Assembly (NCBI RefSeq): GCF_000328685.1
Contig: NC_019974.1
Coordinates: 2,037,001 to 2,101,000 of the forward strand
Length of the DNA stretch: 64,000 nucleotides
Direction: 5' to 3'
From: Natronococcus occultus SP4
GTDB lineage: Archaea; Halobacteriota; Halobacteria; Halobacteriales; Natrialbaceae
Both the position numbers and the translations under genes were made by a program. The notes under the pieces were generated by a model that did not search any database, was not told the DNA's origin, and saw only the letters and a list, made by a program, of their open reading frames with translations. Shown here piece after piece: positions 39,087-47,657 of this stretch; position 1 is the stretch's first letter; every line of letters starts with the position of its first letter.

Positions 39087-39680
39087 ATGACTGACGATGC
39101 GGTTCACGTCGTTGCCGTCGTCGGGAGTCTCCGCGAGGAGAGCTACACCCGGCCAGCGCCTCGCCACGCCCTGGACGCGGCCGAATCGAGCGGCGCGACC
39201 ACCGAACTGATCGACCTCCGGGAGCTCGAGCTCCCGCTGTTCGACGCCGACGAGGACGAGGCCGGCGACGCCCCGGAACTCGCGCGCCGGATCCGGGAGG
39301 CCGATTCCGTCCTGCTGGGGACGCCGATGTACCACGGCTCGTACTCCTCCGTGCTGAAGACCGCGCTCGACTACTGCGGGTTCGACGAGTTCGAGAACAA
39401 GACCGTCGGCCTGCTGGCCGTCTCGGGCGGCAGCTTCCCGGTAGGCGCACTCGATCACCTGCGGGTCGTCTGTCGGGCCCTCGACGCGTGGGTGTTGCCC
39501 CACCAGGCCGCGGTGCCGAACGCCCACCGACGGTTCGAGGACCGCGAGCTGGCCGACGAGGACCTCCGCGAGCGCGTCGAGACGCTGGGGGTCCGGGCGG
39601 TTCAGTTCGCGAACATCGAGCCCGATCCCGCCTCCTTCGAGAGCCACGAAAACGTCGGTGCCGAGGAGAGCCCCGACTGA
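39087..39680 (+). CDS. NADPH-dependent FMN reductase-like flavoprotein
   Basis: 197 aa flavodoxin-like fold: VVGSLREESYTRPA phosphate loop, LGTPMYHGSYSSVLKTALDY for the FMN isoalloxazine site, and GLLAVSGGSFPVGALDHLR. Could reduce quinones, azo compounds or chromate like its relatives. The A/T-rich core TATTTTAA sits about 23 nt before ATG. Confidence 0.88.
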   Translation: MTDDAVHVVAVVGSLREESYTRPAPRHALDAAESSGATTELIDLRELELPLFDADEDEAGDAPELARRIREADSVLLGTPMYHGSYSSVLKTALDYCGFDEFENKTVGLLAVSGGSFPVGALDHLRVVCRALDAWVLPHQAAVPNAHRRFEDRELADEDLRERVETLGVRAVQFANIEPDPASFESHENVGAEESPD

Positions 39681-39696
39681 CGCGGTTCGGCGCCCG

Positions 39697-40179
39697 CTAT
39701 GCTCGCGGGTCCCGGTCCGGTCCCGGGTACTCGCCGCCGACGGTCGCCTCGTAGAGGCTCTCGGGGTCGAACAGGGTCGCGAACGCGTCCGGCGGACGGA
39801 CGCTGACCGAGACCCGCGGCTGGAGCGAGAGCCCCGCCTTCGCGGAGTTCAGCCGATCGTCGTACGAGAGGAGGTGTGCGGCCTCCCCCTGGTACGCGGA
39901 GGCCAGCGCGGGGTGGTCGTCCTCGGGCTGGTCGACCGCGACGCGGTCGGCCTCGAGTCGCTCCCGGTGGGCCGCGGCGAGGTCTTCGTCCGCGAGCGCC
40001 GCGACGACGTCCTCGGTCGCCGCGAGCAGCTCGTCGCTCGCGACGAGCTCGACCCAGGAGTGGCGGCGGACGTGATCGAGCGCCTCGCTGGCGTCGCCCC
40101 CGACCAGCAGGTCGGCCGCGAGGACGGCCGGATCGGCGACGACGCGGCTCGGATCGGGTTCGTCGCGGCGCTCGCTCAT
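39697..40179 (-). CDS. PIN-domain-like protein
   Basis: 160 aa. ADPAVLAADLLVGG, EDDHPALASAYQGEAAHLLSYDDRL and SLYEATVGG suggest a PIN-like nuclease fold (conserved acidic residues, LLSYDD near the centre), as in a haloarchaeal family of unknown role. The start overlaps the stop of a 34-codon gene by ATGA, an arrangement seen in toxin-antitoxin pairs, but antitoxin activity is not shown. Confidence 0.65.
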   Translation of the reverse strand: MSERRDEPDPSRVVADPAVLAADLLVGGDASEALDHVRRHSWVELVASDELLAATEDVVAALADEDLAAAHRERLEADRVAVDQPEDDHPALASAYQGEAAHLLSYDDRLNSAKAGLSLQPRVSVSVRPPDAFATLFDPESLYEATVGGEYPGPDRDPRA

Positions 40180-40280
40180 TCCTCGCCCTCCGTCCGCGCG
40201 TCGTACGTCTTGCGGACGTCCTCGCCGTCGACGTCGTACTCGCTCGCGCGCTCGAACAGGTCCTCCCAGCTTGCGGTCAT
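40176..40280 (-). CDS. Tiny protein coupled to the PIN-like gene
   Basis: 34 aa: MTASWEDLFERASEYDVDGE then DVRKTYDARTEGEE. One amphipathic helix and an acidic tail. Its TGA overlaps the next ATG (ATGA), arguing that it is translated. Small enough to be missed by automatic gene calling. Function unknown. Confidence 0.7.
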   Translation of the reverse strand: MTASWEDLFERASEYDVDGEDVRKTYDARTEGEE

Positions 40281-40346
40281 AGGGAAGCGTTCGACCGCCG
40301 AGCGGAAAGGTCGCCCGCATGCTGGCGGCAGACGGATTCGGTTCGA

Positions 40347-41450
40347 TCACTCCTCGCGGGCGAGCAGCCAGAAGACGACGGTCCCGAGGACGAACGCGAT
40401 GCCGACGTTGACCGCCAGGCCGACGATCCCGACGCCGACGACCAGCGCGAGCGCCCGTCCGTCCTCGACGGGAGCGAACGCCGCACGGCCGAGCTCGAGG
40501 GCGACGACGACCAGCAGGACTCCGAGCAGCGCCAGCGGGAACGCGGCGAGGACGGCGCCGGCGGCGACCAGCGCGAGCGCGAGGTAGCCGATCCCGAGCA
40601 GGACGTTCGCCCCGCCGGTTCGGGCGCCGAAGGCGTACTTGCCCGCGAGGCCGCCGCTGCCGTGACACATCGGGACGCCGCCGATCGGGACCGCGGCGAG
40701 GCAGGTGACGCCCATGCTCTGGGAGAGGTCGTCGGCACGGACGTCCCGATCGTAGAGGTCGCCACAGAGCAGGGCGGTCGCGATCGCCGCGTTGCCGATC
40801 GTCATCCCCAGCTGGGCGACGGTACCCTCGAGGGCCGCGGTCGTGAACGCGGGCTCACCGGCGGGAAAGAGCGCGAGCTCCGGGAAGCGCGGGGTCGGGA
40901 CGCCAGCGGTCGCGACGGCCGCGACGGCGCCAAGCGCCAGGACGACGAGGACGCTGGACTGGCGGTAGCCGACGACGGCGAGGACGCCGACGACGGCGAG
41001 CCCGGCCGCGGCAACGGGGAGGCTCTCGAGCGAGAGGCCGACGGCCGACTCGAGCAACAGCAGGGCGACGGCGAACTGGATCCCTCGAATAACGGGTTCG
41101 CCAACGACCCGCTGGAGGTGGCCGACGAGCCCGAGCCGACCGACGACGAGCAACACGACCCCCGCGAGCAGCCCGGCTGCGGCGAGTTCGGGATACGAGA
41201 GGGAGCCGACGATCGCCAGCCCGATCAGGGCCTTCATCGGCTCGACCGAGAGCGGCATCCCGTAGTACACCCCCCAGACGATCTGGAAGACGCCGAAGCC
41301 GACGAGGACGTGGGGAAGCGAAACGCTGGTCGTCGCGGCCAGCGCGACGAGCAGCGGCAACACCGTAACCGAATCTCCTAGCGCACCCGTCAGTTCCGAC
41401 GCGGAGAAGTCGAGCTCCCAGTCGGCACCGGATCCGATCGAGTACGCCAT
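40347..41450 (-). CDS. MOT1-type molybdate/sulfate transporter
   Basis: 367 aa, about ten membrane helices. SVEPMKALIGLAIVGSL and PMCHGSGGLAGKYAFGARTGG are the two motifs of MOT1/sulfate-permease-like molybdate carriers. SVTVLPLLVALAATTSVSLPHVLVGFG at the N-terminus also matches. Direct assignment to molybdate versus sulfate is not possible from sequence. Confidence 0.88.
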   Translation of the reverse strand: MAYSIGSGADWELDFSASELTGALGDSVTVLPLLVALAATTSVSLPHVLVGFGVFQIVWGVYYGMPLSVEPMKALIGLAIVGSLSYPELAAAGLLAGVVLLVVGRLGLVGHLQRVVGEPVIRGIQFAVALLLLESAVGLSLESLPVAAAGLAVVGVLAVVGYRQSSVLVVLALGAVAAVATAGVPTPRFPELALFPAGEPAFTTAALEGTVAQLGMTIGNAAIATALLCGDLYDRDVRADDLSQSMGVTCLAAVPIGGVPMCHGSGGLAGKYAFGARTGGANVLLGIGYLALALVAAGAVLAAFPLALLGVLLVVVALELGRAAFAPVEDGRALALVVGVGIVGLAVNVGIAFVLGTVVFWLLAREE

Positions 41451-41535
41451 CTACCCGGGGTTACCCGGGGAGGAACTTGACGCTTGTCAGTAACTCTTCG
41501 TGGTTCACTCGGGCTTCGGATACAACTGCTCCCGG

Positions 41536-42399
41536 TTACTCCCCGAGGGTTCGCTCGAGGATCGACTCGAGGACGGCCTCGTCCTCGCGCTCGAGCGGGC
41601 GGAGCGGACGCCGCGGGCGGCCGACGGACTGGTCCCGCATCGCGAGGGCGGCCTTGACGCCCGGAACGCCGAACCGGGCGGTGACGGCGTGGTTGAGCTC
41701 GACGAACGCCGCGTTTCGCTCGCGGGCCGTGTCGGTGCGGCCCGCACTGGCGAGTCCGAAGACCGCACTCGCACGCTCGGGGACGACGTTCGCGACCGCC
41801 AGCACGCCGCCGTCGGCCCCCGCCGTGATCCCGGCCGCGTAGACGCTGCCGCTGCCGACCAGCACATCGAAGTCGTCGTCGGTGTGGTCGACCAGCCGCT
41901 GGACCGAACCGAGGCTCCCGCTGGAATCCTTGATGCCGGCGACGTCCTCGTGGCTCGCGAGCTCCGCGACGAACTCGGGCGCGAGGGCGCGTCCCGTGAA
42001 CTTCGGGACGCTGTAGAGGTAGATCGGGAGCGGCGAGCGGTCCGCGAGCGCGCGGTAGTAGGCCGCGAGGTCCGCGTTGTCCGCGCCGTAGTAAGAGGGC
42101 GTCACGACCAGCGCCGCGTCGGCGCCCGCCTCCGCGGCGAGCGCGGTCGTCTCGACGGTCGGCTCGAGCGCTTCCCGACCGGTGCCCGCGAGCACCGGGA
42201 GCTCGGTCGCGTCGACGACGGTCTCGACGACCGTGGCGCGCTCGGCGGTCGTCAGCGACGGCCCCTCGCCCGTAGAGCCGCAGGGAACGAGGAAATCGAC
42301 GCCCGAGCGCTCGAGCCACTCGACGAGCGAGCGGAGCCGTTCGTGATCGATCGCGCCGTCCGAGAAGGGCGTCACGAGGGGAACGCCGGTTCCGTGCAT
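41536..42399 (-). CDS. DapA-family aldolase (KDG/KDPG aldolase or dihydrodipicolinate synthase-like)
   Basis: 287 aa (beta/alpha)8 class I aldolase. GVPLVTPFSDGAID, LVPCGSTGEGPSL (pyruvate carboxylate site), IYLYSVPKFTGRAL (catalytic Tyr) and VAGIKDSSGSL (Schiff-base Lys). The first domain fits KDG aldolase as well as DHDPS. A KDG kinase in the window (60240-61196) makes the sugar-acid role attractive, but they are not adjacent. Confidence 0.85.
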   Translation of the reverse strand: MHGTGVPLVTPFSDGAIDHERLRSLVEWLERSGVDFLVPCGSTGEGPSLTTAERATVVETVVDATELPVLAGTGREALEPTVETTALAAEAGADAALVVTPSYYGADNADLAAYYRALADRSPLPIYLYSVPKFTGRALAPEFVAELASHEDVAGIKDSSGSLGSVQRLVDHTDDDFDVLVGSGSVYAAGITAGADGGVLAVANVVPERASAVFGLASAGRTDTARERNAAFVELNHAVTARFGVPGVKAALAMRDQSVGRPRRPLRPLEREDEAVLESILERTLGE

Positions 42400-42510
42400 G
42401 CGTCGCGGTACGACGGTTGGGGTCAAGGAACGTCGGGTTGAGGCAGCGATAGTGAGACGGACCCTCATAGCACCCGAGCGACTTTGTCCACCGGCGGTGA
42501 CAGCCTACGT

Positions 42511-43029
42511 ATGGAACTGCGTCGCCTCGAGGACCGGTCTGCCGACGCGCGAGCGATCGTCCGGATCAACGCCACGGCGATGCGCGCGGCCTACGCGGAC
42601 CTGCTTCCCGAGGACGTCCTCGCCGAGTTCGACGCGGAGCCCACGGAAGAGCAGCTGCGGGCGTTCGCCGACCGGCTGCGCGAGGACCGGGAGGGGATCT
42701 TTCTGGCGGACGTGGACGAGGCCGTCCGGGGCTACGGCTACGTCCGCTGGGGGGAGGGAACGAAGGCCTTCGTCGGCGAGGACGAGGCCGGGCTCAAGGA
42801 GCTGTACGTCGGACCCGACTACTGGGGCGAGGGGATTGGCACGGCGCTGCTCGAGCGAGGGATCGAGGCCCTGCCCGAGCACGTCGAGCGGCTGCGCCTC
42901 GAGACGCTGGCGGAAAACGAGATCGGCCGGCGGTTCTACGAGGCGCGGGGCTTCGAGCGGGACGGTAGCTCGACGTTCGAGATCGGGGGCGAGACGCACC
43001 CAACGGCGATCTACGTCCGCGAACTGTGA
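42511..43029 (+). CDS. GNAT family N-acetyltransferase
   Basis: 172 aa. Acetyl-CoA pyrophosphate loop in ELYVGPDYWGEGIGTALLERG (Q/RxxGxG/A-like), and the closing LRLETLAENEIGRRFYEARGF. Start at MELRRLED; the upstream GTG-type extension was not used. Acceptor unknown. Confidence 0.88.
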   Translation: MELRRLEDRSADARAIVRINATAMRAAYADLLPEDVLAEFDAEPTEEQLRAFADRLREDREGIFLADVDEAVRGYGYVRWGEGTKAFVGEDEAGLKELYVGPDYWGEGIGTALLERGIEALPEHVERLRLETLAENEIGRRFYEARGFERDGSSTFEIGGETHPTAIYVREL

Positions 43030-43142
43030 CGACGAGAGCTGTCGCGAAACCGCTACACCCGTTCTTCGCCGCTGCTCAGGCCGTGCCTATCGCGACGCCG
43101 TCGATCAGCATCGCTAAGGGCTCGCAAGCGAATCCTCCGGCC

Positions 43143-44168
43143 GTGAGCGAGCTCGGCAAGATCGATCGGCAGTTCTTCGAGGAACGGATCGCCCCCAACC
43201 TCGGCGCCGAGCGCGAGGACGTCGCGCTCGGTCCCAGCCACGGCGTCGACTTCGGCGTCCTCGACGTCGGCGGGCGGGCGCTGGTGACCGCGACCGACCC
43301 CGTCTCGATCCCCCCGGCGCTGGGTCTCGAGCGCGCCGCCCGGTTCGCGCTCGATCTGATCCTGGCGGACGTCGCCGTCAGCGGCATCGCGCCCTCCCAC
43401 CTCTCGATCTGTTTTACGCTTCCCGAGACGATGGACAACGAGGCGTTCGCGACCGTCTGGGAGACGATCCACGAGGAGTGTGCGGACTTAGGCGTCGCGG
43501 TCGTGACGGGCCACACCGCCCGCTACGCCGACCCCTCCCACCCGTGGGTCGGCGCGGCGACGGCGATGGGCGTCGGCGACCACGACGAGATCGTCCGCCC
43601 CGACGGCGCGCGACCGGGCGATCACCTCCTACTGACGACCGGTCCGGCCGTCGAATCCGTCGGACTGTTGAGCACCCTCTTCCCCGACCAGCTCGAGCTT
43701 CCCGAGGACGTGATCGCCGACGCCCAGCAGCGGCTCGAGGACGTCTACTGTGTTCGGGACGCGCTGACGGCGGCCGCGGCGGGCCCGGTGACGGCGATGC
43801 ACGACGTCACCGAGGGCGGACTCGCGGGGGCCGCAAACGAGATGGCCGCGGGAGCGGGCGTCGGCTTCGAAATCGATCGCGACGCCGTCCCGCTGCGTCC
43901 TGGGGTCGCCGAGGTCTGTGCCCACCTCGGGATCGATCCCTGGGCGGCGACCAGCTGCGGCTCGCTGCTGCTTACCGTTGCCCCCGACGGCGTCGACGCG
44001 GTTCGGGAGGCCCTCACAGAGCGAGGTACCGTCGTCGCCGAGATCGGTCGCGTCGTCGAGGGAGCCGAGGCCGGTACCGTTCGGGTCGACGGCGACGTCC
44101 TCGAGCACCCGCGGGTCGATCCCTCCTGGGAGGCCCACGCGCGGCTGGCCGAGGACGCCACCCGCTGA
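43143..44168 (+). CDS. AIR synthase-like (HypE/ThiL-type) ATP-binding protein
   Basis: 341 aa, GTG start at VSELGKIDRQFFEERIAPNLG. It has the two-domain PurM/HypE fold: VTATDPVSIPPALGLERAARFALDLILADVAVSG in the N-domain, then AMHDVTEGGLAGAANEMA and SCGSLLLTVAP in the C-domain. HypE would imply a hydrogenase, but no hyp genes are seen. A ThiL-like role is possible because ThiD-ThiN follows 53 bp later. The frame opens 39 codons earlier without conserved residues. Confidence 0.83.
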   Translation: MSELGKIDRQFFEERIAPNLGAEREDVALGPSHGVDFGVLDVGGRALVTATDPVSIPPALGLERAARFALDLILADVAVSGIAPSHLSICFTLPETMDNEAFATVWETIHEECADLGVAVVTGHTARYADPSHPWVGAATAMGVGDHDEIVRPDGARPGDHLLLTTGPAVESVGLLSTLFPDQLELPEDVIADAQQRLEDVYCVRDALTAAAAGPVTAMHDVTEGGLAGAANEMAAGAGVGFEIDRDAVPLRPGVAEVCAHLGIDPWAATSCGSLLLTVAPDGVDAVREALTERGTVVAEIGRVVEGAEAGTVRVDGDVLEHPRVDPSWEAHARLAEDATR

Positions 44169-44221
44169 CGAGCGCTGTGCCGACCACCACCGCTTAGTAC
44201 AACGGTCCGATAGCTTCGGGT

Positions 44222-45526
44222 ATGAGAACCCCAGCACCCGAGACGCGGCCGGTCGCGCTGACGATCGCGGGCAGCGACTCCGGCGGCGGCGCCGGGATCC
44301 AGGCCGACCTCGCGACGATGACCGCCCACGGCGTCTTCGGGACGTCTGTGATCACCGCCGTCACCGCCCAGCACACCCGCGGGGTCGAGTCCTCGTTCGT
44401 CCTGCCCCGCGAGGAGGTCGCGGCCCAGCTCGACGCGGTCACCGGCGACTTCGCGGTCGGCGCGGCGAAGACGGGGATGCTCGCGACCACCGAGATCGTC
44501 CGCCTGGTCGCCGACCGTGCCCCCGAGTTCGACTTTCCACTGGTCGTCGACCCCGTGATGGTCGCGACCTCCGGGGATCGCCTGCTCGAACCCGAGGCCG
44601 AGCAGGCCTACGAGGACCTCCTCGGGGAGGCGACGCTCGCGACGCCCAACGCCGACGAGGCCGAGGTGCTGTCGGGCGTGGAGGTCGTCGACGCCGACAG
44701 CGCCCGGGAGGCCGGCGAGGCGATCCTCGAGACGGGCGTCGACGCCGTCCTCGTGAAGGGGGGCCACGTCCCCGGCGAGACGGTCCGGGATCGGCTCGTC
44801 ACCGAAAGCGGGGTCGAGACGTTCGAGCACCCGCGGATCGGTACCCAGGCGACCCACGGCTCGGGCTGTACGCTGGCCGCGGCGATCGCCGCTCGCCTGG
44901 CCGGTGGCGAGCCCCTCGAGTCGGCCGTCGAGGACGCGACCGACGTCCTCGCGCGGGCGGTCCGGTACTACTCCGACGTCGGCGAGGGCCACGGCGCGGT
45001 CAACCACGCCGTCGAACTGCGAAACGCGGCGGCCCGCGAGCCGACCGCGGAGGCGGTCCGGACCGTCGTCGCCGACCTCGTCGATCGGGACGTCTCGCGG
45101 CTCGTCCCCGAGGTCGGGATGAACGTCGTCGGGGCGACCCCCTACGCCGAGTCGGTCGCCGAGACGGCCGCCGTCGAGGGTCGGATCACGCGCACGCTCG
45201 ACGGCGTCCGGCCGAATCGCGGGGTTCAGTTCGGCGCCTCGACCCATCTCGCCGCCGTCCTGCTTGCAGCCCGCGAGTCCGCGCCGGAGCTGCGGTTCGC
45301 GGTGAACTGCCGGCTCGACGGGGCGATCGAGGACGCGCTCGCGGAACTGGACTGGACCGTCGCCGAGAACGGGTTGGACGAGGACGTCTTCGCCGACAGC
45401 GAGGCACCCCCCGTTGCGGTGATCGACCGCGCCGACGTCGGGCAGGAGGCGACGGTGAAGCTCGTCGCCGAAGACGCCGAGACGCTGGCCGAGCGAACCC
45501 TCGAGCTCTGCGACCGGCTCGAGTGA
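44222..45526 (+). CDS. thiD-thiN: ThiD-ThiN: HMP/HMP-P kinase fused to thiamine-phosphate synthase
   Basis: 434 aa. N-terminal Thi[28 protein letters not shown] and [27 protein letters not shown] (ATP site). C-terminal ThiN (from about residue 275): [34 protein letters not shown], ending [18 protein letters not shown]. ThiD phosphorylates the pyrimidine; ThiN joins it to the thiazole. This fusion replaces ThiE in many archaea. Confidence 0.96.
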   Translation: MRTPAPETRPVALTIAGSDSGGGAGIQADLATMTAHGVFGTSVITAVTAQHTRGVESSFVLPREEVAAQLDAVTGDFAVGAAKTGMLATTEIVRLVADRAPEFDFPLVVDPVMVATSGDRLLEPEAEQAYEDLLGEATLATPNADEAEVLSGVEVVDADSAREAGEAILETGVDAVLVKGGHVPGETVRDRLVTESGVETFEHPRIGTQATHGSGCTLAAAIAARLAGGEPLESAVEDATDVLARAVRYYSDVGEGHGAVNHAVELRNAAAREPTAEAVRTVVADLVDRDVSRLVPEVGMNVVGATPYAESVAETAAVEGRITRTLDGVRPNRGVQFGASTHLAAVLLAARESAPELRFAVNCRLDGAIEDALAELDWTVAENGLDEDVFADSEAPPVAVIDRADVGQEATVKLVAEDAETLAERTLELCDRLE

Positions 45527-45610
45527 GTCGTCGTCGCGTCAGTCGCTCCCGTCGGCGGAAGACAGCGCGTGGAGGTCGCCGCTGCCGAATGGACCGCCGA
45601 ACGCGACCGC

Positions 45611-45658
45611 GTGAACCCCCTCGGGGTCAAGCCCCGAGGCACTCGGCCTGCTCCGCCT
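45611..45658 (-). mobile_element. 48-bp minimal IS200/IS605-like hairpin element
   Basis: On the minus strand the element begins AGGCGGAGC directly after TCTAC. It contains a hairpin of CCTCGGGG and CCCCGAGG around a 5-nt loop, then GGGTTCAC at its end. Deleting these 48 bp joins GTCTAC to GCGGTCGCG and gives VYAVAFGG, a natural propeller strand. Because 48 is a multiple of three the insertion adds 16 residues without a frameshift. Assignment to the IS200/IS605 group rests on end design. Confidence 0.75.
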
Positions 45659-46240
45659 GTAGACCCCGTCGGCGACGGCGACGGGCTGGTCGCTGTAGAA
45701 GTCCGTCTCGAGGGTCCACAGCGGCTCGCCCGACTCGAGGTCGAGACAGACCGTTCGCGATCGGGTGTCCCGCGGCAGATAGACCTGCCCGTGCGCGACG
45801 GTCGGCTGCGTGGTTCCCGTCGTCTCACGATCGTGGCTCCAGACGGTCGTCCCGTCCTCGCGGTCGAGCGCCGCGAGTCGGCCCTCCTTCGAACTGGCCA
45901 GGACGAGGTCGTCGGTGACGACGGGCGGTTCGAAGCAGTCGGTGACGTCCTCGCGGGTCCAGACGACCTCGCCGTCGACGACGGCTGCCGCCCCGCCGTC
46001 GTCGCTCGTGCTCGTCGTATACACCGTTCCGTCGGCGATCGCCAGCGCTCGCGGGTGTGGCGGATCGGCCTCCCACGCCGTCGCGCCGGTGTCGGGCTCG
46101 AGCGCGACGACGCTGCCATCGAGCGCGTAGAGGTACTCGTCGGTCAGGACCGACGACCCCCAGCGGACGAACGCGTCGGTCGTCCACAGTTCCTCGCCGT
46201 CCTCGCGGTCGAGCGCGTACGTCCCGTTGTCCGAAGAGAC

Positions 46241-46719
46241 GTGAAGTACCTCGGGGTCAAGTGGTTCGAGGATCGTCGATTCTCGTCACTGAGCGGGATC
46301 GAAGATCCCGCGAGGTCCGCGAACTCAAGAGTTCGCATGATCACGAGAGAGCTTCGCTCTCTCGTACGACCCCGAGGCTTCGCCGTTTAGGCCCGCACTG
46401 CCACCGCAGGTAAACGTAATTCCCCCCGACCTTCCCCGAACGGGGTTGGCTGGAATTAACACCCGAACGCGCGGTGCGTCCGTGAGGGTCGGTCGATCCA
46501 CCACGACCCGACAACTCCCGTCTCACCGCCAATGGCGGGTTTTGAGAGGAGCCGCATTTCCAAACATTCGAACGACCAGCAAAGGCATTGAGGTCTTCAA
46601 CGCCCTATTTTGAGGGTTGTGTTCTGGTCGTTATCCCTTATAAGATCCTGTGGTTTGGTAACTGTTTCGACGGGCTTTACCCCGAGGTCAAGCCTCGGGG
46701 CACTCGCCCTGCTCCGCCT
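46241..46719 (-). mobile_element. 479-bp non-autonomous IS200/IS605 (IS1341-like) derivative
   Basis: Same ends as the 48-bp element: TCTAC flank, AGGCGGAGC start, hairpin CCCCGAGG/CCTCGGGG (46680-46700), and finish ...GAGGTACTTCAC. Removal joins GTGGTCTAC to GTCTCTTCG (VVYVSSDNG), restoring the host frame. The left part has a TATA word CTTATAAGG (46639-46647), as expected before a transposase gene. No complete tnpA or tnpB remains; a 63-codon frame (46341-46532) may be a remnant. The right end folds into several hairpins. Confidence 0.8.
46249..46377. repeat. Closed multi-hairpin structure inside the 479-bp element
   Basis: CCTCGGGGTC (46249-46258) and GACCCCGAGG (46368-46377) pair over 10 bp. 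They enclose perfect hairpins GCGGGATC/GATCCCGC (46293-46311), GCGAACT/AGTTCGC (46319-46336) and ACGAGAGAGC/GCTCTCTCGT (46343-46365), plus an imperfect one before them. The loops are 3-4 nt. A branched RNA or cruciform is expected. Confidence 0.75.
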
Positions 46720-47249
46720 GTAGACCACGTCCCTCGCGAGCGACGGGATCGAGCGGACCCCCGCGGCGGTATCGGCCTCGTACGCCCAGCGGCGCCCGCC
46801 GGGTGTCTCGCAGACGACATCGCCGGTGGCGGTGCCGAAGTAACACCGCCCGTCGGCGACCGCGACCCCGCCGCCAAGCGAGGTCTCGATTCCGGAGCCG
46901 TCGCGGGTGACGGGAGTCGACGATGGGGGCGCCTCGAGTAGTTCAGCCTCGGGATTGGATCCCGTGTTCTCACCCTCGAACCCGGCCAAGCCGTCGTCCC
47001 GTCGGCAAGCGGCGTGGGATCGCGATCGTCGATCGAGCCCGGATCCGAGAGGGGGTTCTCGACCGAGGACGCGCAACCGGCGAGCGTCGCGGCGACCGAG
47101 GCGCCGGCGACCGAGCGGAGAAACGAGCGGCGGTCCATACGAGGCGTTTCGTAGCAACGATATTGAACGTTCGGACCGGAGACATTCGCCGTGCCGGCTG
47201 ATACTGCTGTCGGCCCTAGAACTATGCGATCGCGAGTCGCGGTCGGGGT

Positions 47250-47585
47250 ATGGTCGAACCTCCGTTCGACGTCGAGATTCGGGTCGGTGACATCCTCGCG
47301 GCCGAAGCGTTCCCGGAGGCGAACAAGCCGAAGATGACCAAGCTGTGGATCGACCTCGGCGACGAGGACGGCGAGATCCAGTCGGCTGCGCAGCTGGATC
47401 ACCACTACGATCCCGACGAGCTCGAGGGACGACGGGTACTGTGTGCGACGAACCTGGGATCGGTCCGGATCGCCGGCTTCAAATCAGAGGCCCTGACCGT
47501 CGGCGTTCCCGACGAGGAGGGGTATCCCGTCCTCGTCGAACCCGACCGGGAGAAGGCGGTCCCGCTGGGCGGACTGCTGTTCTGA
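47250..47585 (+). CDS. CsaA-like tRNA-binding-domain protein
   Basis: 111 aa. VEIRVGDILAAEAFPEANKPKMTKLWIDLGDE begins an EMAP-II/CsaA oligonucleotide-binding fold, continuing with GRRVLCATNLGSVRIAGFKSEALTVG. Similar to CsaA and the C-terminal domain of MetRS. Bacterial CsaA is chaperone-like; a tRNA or RNA-binding role is equally possible here. Confidence 0.88.
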   Translation: MVEPPFDVEIRVGDILAAEAFPEANKPKMTKLWIDLGDEDGEIQSAAQLDHHYDPDELEGRRVLCATNLGSVRIAGFKSEALTVGVPDEEGYPVLVEPDREKAVPLGGLLF

Positions 47586-47657
47586 GGCCGGAGGACGGCC
47601 CGAACTGCAGCGATCGCCCGCAGCAGAAATATACGTCCCGCTAGAATAACGGTGCGC

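Larger units (their letters stand above)
45539..47138 (-). pseudogene. PQQ-like beta-propeller lipoprotein gene, interrupted by two hairpin elements and a frameshift
   Basis: Starts MDRRSFLRSVAGASVAATLAGC (Tat lipoprotein signal). Near 46980 the frame breaks (TTAWPGSR versus the expected AWPGFEGENTG, one base short). Then propeller blades run in a second frame until the 479-bp element at 46241-46719. Reading resumes as VSSDNGTYALDREDGEELW to DGVY, where the 48-bp element at 45611-45658 is inserted in frame, and ends AVAFGGPFGSGDLHALSSADGSD. Removing the elements and restoring the base gives one continuous propeller. Three independent lesions make it a pseudogene. Confidence 0.88.

Noticed and set aside
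45622..45642. CCTCGGGG hairpin as a transcription terminator for thiD-thiN
   Set aside because: It belongs to an inserted element whose removal restores the host gene on the other strand.
46293..46365. Tandem palindromes read as a CRISPR or terminator array
   Set aside because: The repeats are different hairpins with no spacer pattern, and they sit within a transposon derivative.
46341..46532. 63-codon frame inside the 479-bp element as a real gene
   Set aside because: It spans structured element DNA; at most a fragment of a transposase end.
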